Part shown: one piece after another, positions 49,257 through 60,866 of the stretch
Numbering within the stretch: position 1 is the stretch's first letter
How the letters are laid out: each line of letters opens with the position of its first letter
Source of the DNA: Lepidodermella squamata
Lineage: Eukaryota > Gastrotricha
DNA length: 64,000 nt
NCBI GenBank assembly: GCA_047495785.1
Contig: JBLDXI010000009.1
Location: 558,001-622,000, forward strand
Reading direction: 5' to 3'
Made by a program: the position numbers and the translations under genes
The notes under the pieces: model-generated
The model's input: the letters and a program-made list of their open reading frames with translations, nothing else
The model's database searches: none
What the model was told of the DNA's origin: nothing

Positions 49257-49637
49257 GGCCCAAGTTTGCTATCTCATTCCATTATTGTAAAATACATACT
49301 CGACCTAGAATGAGGTTGAACACAAATTTAGTTCCAAGAGATTTATTCAAAAATAGTTTTTAAAGAAAGCATGAAGATCGATCGTCCATCGCGGACTCTT
49401 CAACACGCACAGAAACATCTCGCAGAAATAGAAATGACGAAGAGGAATCAGGCAAAATAGACAGGCGTGTTCATTTGCAGAGTGGGATATTATTCAGCAC
49501 AGGATAGTCGTTCAACAATGTCTTCAAACAACCAAAACAAGCGATCTGGTTCATCTCTATTTTACATATTATATCAAAAAGTGACTTCAAGTTGAATTTG
49601 TAGCGAGATAAAAAATTGCTGCAGCTCGTTTCAGCTT
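49257..49637. other. Short intergenic spacer
   Basis: No signal apart from the probable 3' UTR of TMEM230. Confidence 0.5.
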
Positions 49638-50064
49638 TCAATCGTCCATGGTTGGAATATCTTCGAACGAAAAGCCCTTGTAGCCTTTGTAGGCATAGAC
49701 GGCAATTCGAACGTGGTAAACTCCAGGGATAAAAGTGATTGCGCCTAGAAATAGAACTGGCCACGTACGATCGGCGTACTTTTCATCGATCCAGTAGCCG
49801 GTAAGCAGCAGAGATCCAACGATTAGGAGAGCAGAGCCGACACAGAACAAAAACACAGCGAGCAGTATCGACTTGTAAGGCACTTTCGGGCGCGGATTCC
49901 GAAACTACACCATAAAATACAAAAATAAAATACAAATTAGAAAATAATTTAAATTCGATAAAATATTTCATACCAACCTGAGCATCCACAAAGCCATCGT
50001 CACGAAGCCTACGATAGCCGAGGGATCCATTAGACCCGCTGGCAGATAAGCCAACGGGTGGCAT
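49638..50064 (-). CDS. TMEM230: TMEM230 membrane trafficking protein
   Basis: Exons 49978-50064 and 49638-49904 give 117 aa, against about 120 in human. The N-terminus has the YRRLRDDGFVDAQF motif (human YSRLSSTDDGYIDLQF). Two membrane spans follow (SILLAVFLFCVGSALLIVGS and VLFLGAITFIPGVYHVRIAV), and the end GYKGFSFEDIPTMDD matches GYRGYSYDDIPDFDD. In mammals it sits in trafficking and synaptic vesicles. Its start lies 130 bases downstream of the RPABC4 stop on the same strand. Confidence 0.95.
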
Positions 50065-50194
50065 GTTATCAATTTTTACCTCAATTTTGTCTAAAAACGA
50101 AACAAACAATAAGAATAAAAGCAACGAAAGGTTACTCCTAGATTTTTGCAGCCATTCAAGAAGTGGTAACAAAATCGAATGTGTTGGTAACAAT

Positions 50195-50395
50195 CTATCG
50201 AGCATCGTAGACAACCATACGCTTCGTGCGTTTTTTGTACAAGATACGGTAACCACACTCGCGGCAACGAATTGGGTCTCGAGCGCGAATTTCGTTCTCG
50301 CGGTGACACTCGCCGCAAATGTATACCATGGCCGACGGTTGCTGTGTTCTTGAAGCTGCCGCGGCGCCTTGAGCAGAAGGGTCCATGGTCGCCAA
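50195..50395 (-). CDS. POLR2K: RNA polymerase I/II/III subunit RPABC4
   Basis: Single-exon 66-aa protein with a C4 zinc ribbon: [11 protein letters not shown], then [19 protein letters not shown], ending MVVYDAR, nearly identical to the eukaryotic subunit RPB12. Its length is normal for an animal homologue (58 aa in human) plus a short N-terminal extension. It stabilises the second-largest/third-subunit interface in all three nuclear RNA polymerases. A likely 5' UTR intron lies upstream. Confidence 0.96.
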   Translation of the reverse strand: MATMDPSAQGAAAASRTQQPSAMVYICGECHRENEIRARDPIRCRECGYRILYKKRTKRMVVYDAR

Positions 50396-51341
50396 TGAGA
50401 AGTTTAAAACACTAGAAATAAAAGAATGAGATACAAATCGACATTTATTATCGTTTCCGTTACTTATATGAAGCGAGCTTTTTCTTGGCTATACGCACAT
50501 AACACAATAAAAGATCACACGCACACATGACACACAAAAAACGTGATGGTACAAGAAAAAGAAAGGACGGAGCATTTGTTTCGTTTGTCATTCAAATTTT
50601 TGCTCGCTCATTCGAGAGCCATCTCTGCAGCGATATAAAAGCAACACAACGCGCATATCTGTCAGGATAACAGAAACAGAGCTGGCCGACTAAAATATTA
50701 ACGTCCTTCACGGGAAACTTGACGCGGCTGTTACCGTTTTTATACGTCAGGCAACTAAACAGTTCCGCGATGATTATTATGCAAATGGGAGCAAATTTTG
50801 ACCAATACGTAAAAAACGGCACATCGGCTATATATGTGACAAGAAAAAAGATGCATTTGAATAGCCGAAACAACACCGAGCACGAATAAGTCATCAATAA
50901 GTCAGGCAGAAAAGTCGCTGCTAAACACGAACTAATACACAAAACATATGATTATTCAACTAAATATAACTAAGAAAATTGAAACGACAAGATGTTAGAA
51001 ATCGTGAAGCGAATGATCGACAGTTTTGAAACGCCGCGATGATGACTGTATTTGCTTCATGTGGCAAGAAGAAAATGGAGCAAACGCGGTAGCAAATGTG
51101 GTACCTGACGCAAACACCAAGTAACGACTGATCGATAACGATCGAACCGAAAAGTGGCGATGTTCATATAATTTTAATAAGATGGAGTTGAAGATTGATT
51201 AATAAACGGCGAGCAGCTGGTAAATAAAGTCTGGTCGAGAAATTTCAATCTTTCACAGTAATATCAATTTCACGCTTGATCGGTCATTATTCTAACTAGC
51301 TACAGGCCATCGAGCACCTTTCAAAGATGAAACCGACACGT
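50396..51341. other. Intergenic, A/T- and GCG-mixed
   Basis: About 950 bases with no supportable exon. The right end is probably HNRNPK 3' UTR. Confidence 0.45.
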
Positions 51342-53057
51342 CTAGTAACCATGACTGGCCACCTCACGAAGCATTTCTTTTGCCATTTCTACTTGAGGGC
51401 GGGCTCCGCGAATTGTCACGATCCGTTGGCCATTCGCTATCGGATCGCCGACGTCAATAGCCGCGCCAGAGCGCGAACGAATGTCCCGAAGCCGTTGACC
51501 TCCGGGACCCATAATAGCACCAGCCGCGGAATTGGGAATTGTGTACTGCTCAGTTACGGGTTCTCCATAGCCAGGGCCAGGCGGGGGAGGACCGGGAGGC
51601 ATGCCAGGGGGTCCGCGATAGTATCCATAAGGATCTTGAGGAGGCGGTGGTCCAGGCGGTCCGCCGTGGGGACCTCCCCATGGTGCCCCTCGAGGCGGGG
51701 CATCATGTTGTTGAGGCGGTGGTCTGAAATTGCGTCCGGCAGCAAAGCCGCCATATCGATCGAAATAGTAAGGGTCCCAGAATCTGGGATCATACGGAAT
51801 CACAGGGCCACGAGGTTCCAGCTTTGCGGTAATATCCAGAATAATTTCCAACGCTTTCAAAATCTGATCAGTTTCGCCGCTGATTATGACGGTGCGGTCC
51901 GTACTTTGCGGACAAACTTCAGTGAAAATTTTGATTTTTGCACCACTCATCTGTTGATGATAATAAAACATGCTGTGAAGAGTAAATTTACAAGTATTGC
52001 GAGTCTACCTCTCGGATCTCTTTCACTTTCGAACCAGCCCTTCCAATTATCCCGCCAGCAACGCTTTGGTGAACGAGGAGGCGGAGCTCGGCTTCGGGAC
52101 CATCACCGCTAGTCCGCTCTCGGTTCTATTATAATCAGCAAATAAATAACGTTCAGCTGAAACCATGCCATTATTTACCCCTTCGAGGATAGGAAGAACT
52201 TCTTTCATCGTATCAAGTATGATCGTTGCATCTCCACGGACAATGAGCAATCTAATTGAACACGAAATGTAATAAATTGTAATAATAGCCCTACAATAAG
52301 GTCGCGCTTGAAAGAGTGGCGATGTCCCAATAACTCTTGAATGGGACATAACGGGTGGCAATAGGAGCTAGAAATAATATCATTCAGCGCTAACTTACTT
52401 TAGCTATCTATATCGTGTAATAGGCGAGCCTATTCTGTAAATTAAATAGATGATAGAGGGAAATACCGTTCAGGCGTTGGAGAGTCCGGGAGTTGGATAC
52501 CAGCTCTATACTGTAAATGGACCAGGAGGCGGTGAGAGATATAACCATCGGCGATGATTGGCGAGGGCGATCGGGGCGGGGTCGATTGTTGCGATTTACA
52601 TCGGAGAAAGCCCAAAAAGAGGCCAGGGAGATACCAAGTGAAAACAAAATATGACCGAGAATTTAGATTTGATTTAAACATGAATGCAAAAGTACAACTA
52701 ACAGGACGTAGGACATTCCGTTCGTTTAAAAAATGATATAAAAACTAAAAGGATACGCACCTTTGCTCTCAATGCTTTTACAACTTCGCCACCTTTACCA
52801 ATGACACCTCCGCCTTGCTGTACAAGAAACCGAGATATGATAAATCAGGCATATTAAATGAATTCTAACCTTTGATTGAATAAGGAAGCGAACTTCGTTT
52901 TCGCCTTCTCCAAGTGGCTTTTGTTCAGCATCGCGAGAACGCTTACCGCCGCCACGATACGCATAATTGTCGCCCTCCACGTCCCTTTTGCCTATAGAGT
53001 GAACAAGCAAATCCTGAAGATTCGGTTAAATAAATGTGAATCGAGCATACCTCTCAT
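51342..53057 (-). CDS. HNRNPK: HNRNPK-like triple-KH RNA-binding protein
   Basis: Start MRGKRDVEGDN at 53057. KH1 spans several exons: EVRFLIQSK, GGGVIGKGGEVVKALRAK with its GXXG loop, YRAGIQLPDSPTPER, then LLIVRGDATIILDTMKEVLP. KH2 is ELRLLVHQSVAGGIIGRAGS into VKEIREMSGAKIKIFTEVCP. A linker rich in Gly, Pro and Tyr (RGPVIPYDPRFWDPYYFDRY, then PPG runs) precedes KH3 (YTIPNSAAGAIMGPGGQRLR) in the last exon, 51342 to about 51957. The PYDPRF/FYD segment and domain spacing match HNRNPK rather than PCBP. The protein binds poly(C) RNA and DNA in the nucleus and acts in transcription, splicing and translation. The third GXXG reads GPGG, which keeps the loop shape. Confidence 0.92.
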
Positions 53058-54039
53058 TTGCGGCCCTTGTTTATATTCCTAAAGAGTAAGTCAGTAATCA
53101 GTATACATGAAAGTTATAAATATCAACAGCACACCTGCATTGCACCGAGAGAGAACCTAATCGCATAAGTACTTCAGAAAATAGTACCTAAGTGTGAGCA
53201 GAAGTTTAAGAATGACTACTTTTTGAATTAGAAAATTTTAGCCGCCTGTAGGCTGGCAATAGACCGACAGTTGGAGGTAAATCCCACGATTCTAAAGCGG
53301 CACTGAGACTTGATACTTCTGCAATGGTTGATATGATAGCTGTTTCTGGCGTAGCAGAGGGAATATGAGACCGTCCGCCAGAAAAGCAATAAAACCTAAA
53401 GCCTAGAACAATTGTGCCATGATTCACAATCGAAAAACAGCCATTGTGTGCGGACTCTTCAAGACAAATCGCAAACAACCATTTTATAGTTTATTGCTTT
53501 TCTAGCTAACAGAATCACAGAGAACGGTCGCCACTGATACAGACGCATACAGAAGGGGACACATGCACAGTCAGACATCCTAATGGTTTAGTTTCTTTAC
53601 GCGAGTTATACGATGGAAGATGCAATAAGGACTGGTGGCTGGTGGCAGTTATAGTAAAATCTATAAGCAGCAAATGCATTCGCAAGCCACAATTCGTTTG
53701 AAGTTTGAAGGGAAATCTGGAAAATTTAAAGAACAGATGAAATAGGGAACCAGCTGGAGTGGAAGTGCACGAGTAAGGGTACGTTCGACGTTCGAAGGTA
53801 TACGCGCAACGCAAAGCAAACGGACCAAAAATACAGCAGCGACTCAGCTATTTCAGCGCCGAGAGAGCCGCCGTTGATTTCGCAACAGTTTTCCGCTTTT
53901 GAGAACATTTGTTAAATTATAATCAAGTATCATATAAAATAAAAAAATGATGCTATTTTTCCATTATAAAATATCTTTGATCTAAAGCTTGATGTTTTTG
54001 CTAATACTTTTGCCGCATGCTTTATATAATTTTTCGACA
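53058..54039. other. Intergenic, nothing supportable
   Basis: HNRNPK upstream region. Short minus-strand ORFs (53206-53478, 53515-53814) have no recognisable coding features. Confidence 0.4.
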
Positions 54040-54458
54040 AACCAGGCGCCAAGCTAGAGCTCAACGAGCTGGAATCCGATCCGATCACTGCTGCGGAATC
54101 CGTATCATTTCCCGTTGAAACACTTCTCCAAGACCTTCAATGGCTTTCGCTCCGTGGACGAAGAAACGTGCACGTTATCACAATTATGTGGTAGATCCTG
54201 CTCGACAAAGCGCCCGGCTTGCTGATTGAAGCCTTCTCGAGGGAAGCCGGCACCAACACAAGGACCACCGATCAGTGCACTTTCTTCAATAGCGGCACCA
54301 AAGCCTGGAACAACACTCGCAGCTTCATGCGCAAACTCGGATCCTCCACAGCCACTCGTCAAGCCGCCTGTCTTGTTGATTTTGTCATGGAGCAACTGGA
54401 CCACCAATGGATCGAATTTGAGCTATTTTACAATTATTTTTTACTCGAGATTCTGTAG
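54040..54458 (+). pseudogene. Decayed or unrecognised ORF with in-frame stop
   Basis: After an ACCAG acceptor-like site, the plus strand has about 48 open codons (LELNELESDPITAAESVSF and on to NVHVITIMW), one TAG near 54190, then about 85 further codons in the same frame (LLDKAPGLLIEAFSREAG, WNNTRSFMRKLGSSTA, LVDFVMEQLDHQW) ending at TAG near 54458. G/C content is higher than in the flanks. No family is recognised. An inactivated gene, an unseen intron covering the stop, or an antisense gene (54105-54407 is also open on minus) are all possible. Confidence 0.35.
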
Positions 54459-55195
54459 TATCGATAGCACCCATGAAAACCATCACTTACGATGAACGGG
54501 CAGCTCTAGCTCTAACTCTTCAGCCCAAGAAAACCGCCAGAAATGGCAATTGTCATCCATCCATCCATCTTTTTTTGTCGAGAACAGAATCATGGCGAAG
54601 TTTACATATTCCAAGACATTTTGACGACTCATATGCACCTCGGCTTCGCCTCTGTCACCATCTCGAAGCAGGCCTCCCCTAGGGAACTCTGAATATATAC
54701 GTTAAGAAACGCTGTGCTCTGCGAAAATAGAACGAAGCCTGTCCAGTCCCATTAACAATAAAACGTACCCTTAGTCAAGAAACATATCGAAAAAGGTAAT
54801 CCGATTTGCTTAACAAAATGTGCTCCCTTGATTTGCCCCGAATATCCCGAAAGTGTGAACGCATTATGAATGTGTATGATGCTTCCGCATCATCGAAAGC
54901 ATCGACGAGTTTCATCCATTCGAAGAAAACTGTTTCTCGCCAGACTTTTCATGAATAATTTGAACATGCTGCTACAGCTGGATGAAATATCCTGTGACCA
55001 TCAGCAACGTAGAGCTTGTGAAATGCGATGGTAGTTTCTTAGCTTGAAAGTTATATTTAACAACAAGAATAGACAAATACTATCTCGATTTATTTAAAGG
55101 CAGCAATAAAAATCGCTGTCTATGCAAAATCAGTGGTGTTGACGAGCGACGGATTTTCATTAACATATATAATTATAATTGATAAATATACAGCT
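54459..55195. other. Non-coding, possible remains of the same locus
   Basis: Scattered plus-strand codon-like stretches (for example near 54590-54680) but no consistent exon model. Confidence 0.35.
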
Positions 55196-56541
55196 TCATT
55201 TTCCCATGTTATTTGAATTTCCAGTATTATTAGAAGCAGCATTGCTACTGAGCTGACGCAATCTTGCTTTGTGCAGCACTTCGATTTGCTTTTTCCGCTC
55301 GGCTATTCTTGTGGGGACCACTTGCTTCAGAGGCGGAAGATGAATGGTCGAGCGTCCAATTTCCACTGGCAGCGTGTTTGCATTATTCGTGCTGTCTCCA
55401 ACAGCGTGAGGCGGCGGTTGACTCGGCGGTCTTGGAACAAGGCTGTTGGTAACCATCATAGTTCCGCTCGCGTTACCGTTCGACGTCGGTGCACCAATAT
55501 TGAGAGCGGTTGGAATATTGTCGGGGCTCATCGGCCTGACGGTTCAAATTAATAACAATATGCTTAAGCGAAATTTATGGAGATTACTTATGAGAGAATA
55601 GATCACCGGCAAGTTTGGGAAGTCGGACACCATCAGCCAACATTTTATTCCGACTTGACAATAAGCCCACATCTGGAGCGGCTCTATAGGTCGAAAGCAG
55701 GTCTTTCAGCTCAGATTTTAATCTTGTAACCTTAGAAAGAGAATACTTCTGTCATAATAAAAAAAAAACCCATGAACGATAGTCATCACCTCGAGCGCTT
55801 GTTGCTCATTTACAAGTTGCAGGTGTTTAATTATTCGATCGCAGTGTTCTAACGCTCGTGTATGCATAGAAAGCTGAAGTTGTTGTTGCGGATCATCGCC
55901 GATGTCGTCCATAGAAGCACTAGATAAAACAATTGCATTTTTGTAATTTCATTAAATAGGCAAATCTTGATATCAGACCCGTGAATCGAAGACTGCTGAT
56001 CCATGATCTTTTCCAGTAAACCGCTTTTCTGTTTCGCCTCTTCCAGAGCAGCTTTCAGCTCCTCAATGTCCTTCCTCAGCCTTAAGATGGTTTGCTCTTG
56101 CTGATTATCACCCGCTGCAAATGGTGCGACTGGTGGTTTGCGGCTTCCAGCTTCGGCCTTGTTGATCTTTTCAGCAGTGACTGTATTTTCACTCATCATC
56201 AGCTTGTACTGAAGGTCTCTGTTTTCTTTTTTAAGCTTATCAACTTCGTCATGTAAGCCGCTAAGTAATTCGTGCTGCTGAACCTTCAGAAATTGAATAC
56301 TTTTGTCCAGGTGCTTTGCCAGCTCCTGAACATCTATCCCCGAAAATGAGCTCGGAGCTACAGTTGAAATATCTATAGGAGCGCCACATCTATCGCATGC
56401 CACTGGTTCAGATATGATAATTTCACGCTCCCTAACGTCACGAGGTTTGCTTGGAGCAACTGTTCGTTCCACAATGCCAAATCTTGGCCACTGAGGCAAG
56501 CTACTGATCGGCGGAATATTGCTATTGGTAACCACTTCCAT
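55196..56541 (-). CDS. CCDC74: CCDC74-like coiled-coil protein
   Basis: The main exon, from about 56541, encodes a Cys pair (CDRCGAP) and then HLDKSIQFLKVQQHELLSGL and HDEVDKLKKENRDLQYKLMM. These align with human CCDC74 SLQFLQQQHSEMLAKLHEE and HLKRENKDLHYKLIM. Later exons give CDRIIKHLQLVNEQQALEVT (human CEVLIRELWNTNLLQTQEL), DVGLLSSRNKMLADGVRLPK, and a C-terminus LPPLKQVVPTRIAERKKQIE that matches the human LPALKQ...FAERQKRLQ end. Three short introns are seen. An upstream ATG exon at 56743 (MADDFPLDLHDLVYYRTGDE) may be the true start. Vertebrate CCDC74 proteins are spindle- and cilium-associated. Confidence 0.82.
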
Positions 56542-58767
56542 TTGCGGAAGAAAAATATATCAATTCATTAAACAGAAGTTTAGTTCCTATAACACTGAAT
56601 GAAAAATAGTGTAATTTCAAATTGAGCAAACAAAAAACGCATAAAATTGGAGAAGACTGGTATGCCGCTATTTCCCAGAATTGTTCATCGCCTGTTCTAT
56701 AGTACACCAAATCATGAAGGTCTAAAGGAAAATCATCAGCCATCGTCACATTAGCTATGAATTTAATGAAACTGCCCAACTATGTTCTGATTCCCGTACG
56801 GGATTCTGTACCGTAATTCCCGTTCTAATTCCTACTACAGGAGAAGTTCTACTACTAGCGTGCATAATTAAGTATACTGCACCAATTTGCTGATAACTGG
56901 ACGTCAAAGTTAGCGTTTGACCTTAACAATGCCATTTATTTATAATTCCGAGTTGTGATATTTAGCGTATCTTAATGCAATATGAAAAATCAAATAGCTG
57001 CGAATAAGATGCGAATAAGAAAGGCAATAGTTGCGACAGATAAGATGTTACTTTATAAGGATAGAGGGGTAGGTACGATACGGGTAGCTATGATAGTGGT
57101 AGGGTATTGACTAAATCGGCGCCGCTAACGTCACAACGAACAACGTCACAACTGTACTGCCCTTTTTATGATCTAGCTCTGACTAAGGATGACAACAAAC
57201 TATTTAACTTGTTTGTTCCTCTAGCATCCAACAATTAGAGGTGTATGGCTACCCAAGTATATGCCCTTGAGCGATGCCCGCGGGCATATCCGTGTGAAAA
57301 GCTCGAGATCGCAAGTCATATCACATCAGCCTAAGACCACAAGTTGAAAAGCGCCAAGAAGCGAAACCAGTCGATCGCACTTCTAAGGCAGAGACGAAAG
57401 AAAGCGGGCAGTTCCCGAAATATACGTTGCCATAGTTATCAAAATAATCGATAATAAATTTTGCTTTTACTTAAATTAAGCTTTTACTATTGTATTTTAT
57501 ATTATTAAATGTCAAAAATAAACATGTGTTTTGGCGGGCACAGATCTTCGTGAAATGCAAAATTGTTTGAATTGAAAAATTGATTTTTTTCGCAATTTTT
57601 GCAGCTCTTACCCAGTTCGTTTTTTCTCATTCACCCTCAGTCCTGGGGCCCTTTTTCAATCTCTCTTAATATTTTAATGTTGGTTTTTCAAAAGAGACAG
57701 CGACGAATGGAGAAGGGTTTTGTTTTGTTTTGAGCTGTGTGCTGTGTCCACCGCCAGGTGAAACATTGCTAGCTGCTTACTCTAACTCATTGAACGATGA
57801 TTGGGCTTTCTCAATTCAACCCAACCCCAATAATAGAGTAAAAAAACTGGCGATAGGCGATTGCGTTAATGGATTAATCCTTTCGGTTATTGGTTTTATT
57901 AGGGTTCCTCTTGCTCCTTGCCTTATGCCGATGATCGTAGGTCTATCAAAAATGTTCCAAAGAGTGAGGGAAAGCGCAAAGCCTCGAAAAATATCTATCA
58001 TTAGATAGTGCATGCTGGTTCGACGATGTCGACTGACTATTTTATAGACTCAGTGATTAGTGGGTGACAGCCGCCGTTTGCCGTAATGCTAGTTCTGTCA
58101 AATCCACCTTATTGGGCGGGTTCGGTCGAAACCTTTATGTTACTGAAGCTATATTTCGCATAACTGCTACTAGATCAGCGATAAAGGATGAAGTTTCGAT
58201 CGCATCTTCAGTTAAGTAATTTAAAAATTCAGTTTCGTTACTTGATTCCTGTGGCTTGACTGATCGGGGATCATGCGCCACGGGAGTTCCGGTAAAAAAG
58301 GGCGACTCCGTTTTATCAATCGGTTAAAATAATAGCGAGCGGTTTCAGCGTATCGATTTTTTTCGAGTTTTCAATTAATAATATCGACATCATCAAATTC
58401 AATCAAATCGGTCGAAATCGCCGAAAAAGCGTCAGCTAAAGCTCGCTTCGCTCGCAAATAGGCTTTTTAGTTGTTTTTTAGACCCCTAAATTTACGAAGC
58501 CGCAGGTAAAAACAATTATCACCCCCAAAATTAAATCCTGGCTACGCCTCTGCCAAGCAGTTAGAAATTATCTGCCATATGTGTTTTTTCAATAAAAGTT
58601 CGAGTTTCTTCTAGAGATTTTGACGGGTCTCACGATGTCAATACCCCCTTATTTTTGCGTATAGTTTGAAAGTGCTATCTTATGATGTTCATCTACCGGT
58701 AAATAGTCTCTTAAAAATATTTGGTTTATTTGCTTCGAACATTCAACAGCTATTTTTTGAGGCGACG
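56542..58767. other. Intergenic with repeat remnants
   Basis: Contains the possible 5' exon of the CCDC74-like gene at 56660-56743, direct repeats of AACGTCACAAC near 57128-57152, and the DNA-transposon-like end at 58512-58552. The 57730-58008 ORF is not convincing. Confidence 0.4.
58512..58552 (-). mobile_element. DNA-transposon-like terminal sequence
   Basis: On the minus strand the DNA reads CAGAGGCGTAGCCAGGATTT and then a T/G-rich stretch with GGGGG. That CAGAGGCG..CCAGG opening is a form often seen at ends of hAT-type non-autonomous elements. No partner inverted repeat or target duplication was found, so it is at best an orphan end. Confidence 0.3.
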
Positions 58768-60729
58768 ATGACGGCGGCGAAAACATCTGACGCCACTGTT
58801 GCCGTGCTGTATGCTACGCAGACTGGTGTCTCGAAGTCGATTGCCGAAAAGATTGTTGAGCTATTATCAGGAATTTCTATCGCCAGCATTAATATTCATA
58901 GCTTTGACGAAATATCAGTCGAGCAGATGTGTTCATTTCGCATCGCCATTATCGTTTGTAGTAGCACTGGTCAAGGCGACCCTCCTGAATCCGCTTCAAA
59001 GCTTTTTCGGCAATTAAGACGCTTGCTATCTGAAGATAAAAAACGACTTGATCATTTACGCTTCACTATTCTTGGCCTAGGTGATTCTAACTACCAGACG
59101 TTTGGAGCGTTTCCAAAAACTTTACATAAGACAATATTGAGCCTCGGAGCAACTACTTTTTACGATTTCGCTCTTGCAGACGACGCGGTTGGGCTTGACG
59201 CAGTTGTTGAACCCTGGTTGGCTGGAATAGCATCCGCAACTTCAAAAGAGCTTGGCGCTAACCCGCTTGATAAAGTAGAAGACTTATCAATCAATTTGAA
59301 AGCAATGAGTGGCATCATTGACGGCAAGCACGTCTTGACTGTTGATCACGACATCAAAATTCCGGAAAAGGGTCTAAAGCTGCCGTCGCTTCCGCCAGCG
59401 GCTCTCACAGTTTCGTTCGGCAAGGACGAAACAACTTCAGAAATAACTGGTGAAGATTTTGCGAAACAATACTACAAGCAAAATTATTTTGGTTCAAGTT
59501 CCCCAGTCGTGCACTTGCCAGTATTGGGTGCGAAAGTTCTAACTTCTCCATCTGCGTTGAAACCTGTTTATGAAATTATACTAAATGGCTCTGAGCTACC
59601 CACTGTGGGAGATCTCCAACCAGGAGATTCCTTCAGTCTTTTGTGTCCAAACGATTCTAATGAAGTTGCTCAGCTTATTGAGAAGCTTGGACTTGCTGAT
59701 GTAGCCGATTTCTCTATGGAATTGTCACAGAAGGTTCCGAGCCACTTGCAATGCAAGGAAACGGCTTTGACGCTACGGTATTGCTTACAATATTGCCTCG
59801 ATATCCGTTCAGCGCCGAAAAAAGCCTTTCTGGCTTTGATGGCATCACTGGCGACTGATGCAAATGAAAAATTTGAGTTGCAATACTTGTCAAGCTTCGA
59901 GGGCAGCCAAGATTTCTCGAGTTATATCAGAGAGGCACAACTTTCTTTGTTGGACCTATTTCTGCTTTTCCCTTCAGTGAAATTGACGGCTTCTCAGCTG
60001 TTGGATAACCTGCCGCCTCTGAAGCCGCGGTCCTACTCCTTAGCAAATTGGCCATCATGCTCGCCTGAAAAATTACTGCGCTTCGCGTTTTCCGAAGTGT
60101 TCTTGCCGCAAGTTGACTCTCGGCGTCAATACGACCGGCATGGGGTTTGCACGCATTTCTTGTTGAGTGCAGTCACTTCTATAAATAATGGGACACCTGT
60201 CTCCTTACCGGTATTCACTAGAACCGTTCAAGCCTTTCGCTTGCCAGCTGAAATATCAACCCCGCTAGTGTTTGTAAGTGCTGGAACCGGCATAACGCCC
60301 TACTTGGGATTTTTGGAATATCTTGCTGACAAGAAGGCGAAGGGTGAATCTTTAGCGCCAGTTTGGCTTTTCCACGGTTGCCGTAATAAGGACGATGACT
60401 TTGTTTATCGCGCAGAGGTTGAAAAATGGGTCAACAATGGATTGATTGCGAAACTAGTGTTGGCTTGTTCTCGGCAGGATCCGCTTCAAGAAAGTGGCTC
60501 TCGGACTTACGTCCAACATAAATTGCTTGAAAACGGGAAAGATTTGATCGATTTGAATCCACCTGCTATAATTTATGCTTGTGGGGACGCGGCAAGAATG
60601 GCTCCTTCGTTACGTGAAGCTCTCATTGCTATTGTCAAAGAGCACACGGGCGTTTCGCAAGAGGAGGCCCTCTCCGTGTTCAAGCAGTGGACGAAAAGCG
60701 GTCGCTACAAGGAAGATGTTTGGCGATAA
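58768..60729 (+). CDS. MTRR: Methionine synthase reductase (diflavin reductase)
   Basis: 653 aa from ATG 58768; the frame is open 34 codons further upstream, but the first ATG is here. The flavodoxin domain binds FMN: VAVLYATQTGVSKSIAEKI, VCSSTGQGDPPESA, LGLGDSNYQTF. It is followed by DDAVGLDAVVEPWLAGI, close to MTRR DDCVGLELVVEPWIAGL. The linker and FAD domain carry GDSFSLLCPND and the FAD-binding motif RSYSLANWP (RxYS). NADPH-binding parts are VFVSAGTGITPYLGFLEY, LFHGCRNKDDDFVYR, CSRQD and YACGDAARMAPS, with the end RYKEDVWR. It reactivates cobalamin-dependent methionine synthase with NADPH electrons. It has no introns, unlike nearly all its neighbours. AATAAA follows at about 60761. Confidence 0.94.
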   Translation: MTAAKTSDATVAVLYATQTGVSKSIAEKIVELLSGISIASINIHSFDEISVEQMCSFRIAIIVCSSTGQGDPPESASKLFRQLRRLLSEDKKRLDHLRFTILGLGDSNYQTFGAFPKTLHKTILSLGATTFYDFALADDAVGLDAVVEPWLAGIASATSKELGANPLDKVEDLSINLKAMSGIIDGKHVLTVDHDIKIPEKGLKLPSLPPAALTVSFGKDETTSEITGEDFAKQYYKQNYFGSSSPVVHLPVLGAKVLTSPSALKPVYEIILNGSELPTVGDLQPGDSFSLLCPNDSNEVAQLIEKLGLADVADFSMELSQKVPSHLQCKETALTLRYCLQYCLDIRSAPKKAFLALMASLATDANEKFELQYLSSFEGSQDFSSYIREAQLSLLDLFLLFPSVKLTASQLLDNLPPLKPRSYSLANWPSCSPEKLLRFAFSEVFLPQVDSRRQYDRHGVCTHFLLSAVTSINNGTPVSLPVFTRTVQAFRLPAEISTPLVFVSAGTGITPYLGFLEYLADKKAKGESLAPVWLFHGCRNKDDDFVYRAEVEKWVNNGLIAKLVLACSRQDPLQESGSRTYVQHKLLENGKDLIDLNPPAIIYACGDAARMAPSLREALIAIVKEHTGVSQEEALSVFKQWTKSGRYKEDVWR

Positions 60730-60866
60730 TTGTTAAATTTTATCTGGTAGAAGGGCTGTAATAAATTCAACTATTTTTCGTCGCCATTTACTGATTTATT
60801 GACGCAATTTACATTATTTTTACTTTGTTGTTCTGTATTCTGTAGATTTTATTAAAATAATCAGCA

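Noticed and set aside
57730-58008. 92-codon plus-strand ORF, also open on minus
   Set aside because: Both strands are open, which is typical of chance; no family resemblance and no splice support.
58666-58767. Upstream extension of MTRR
   Set aside because: It starts at TTG, not ATG; the added 34 residues are not part of the family and the first ATG is at 58768.
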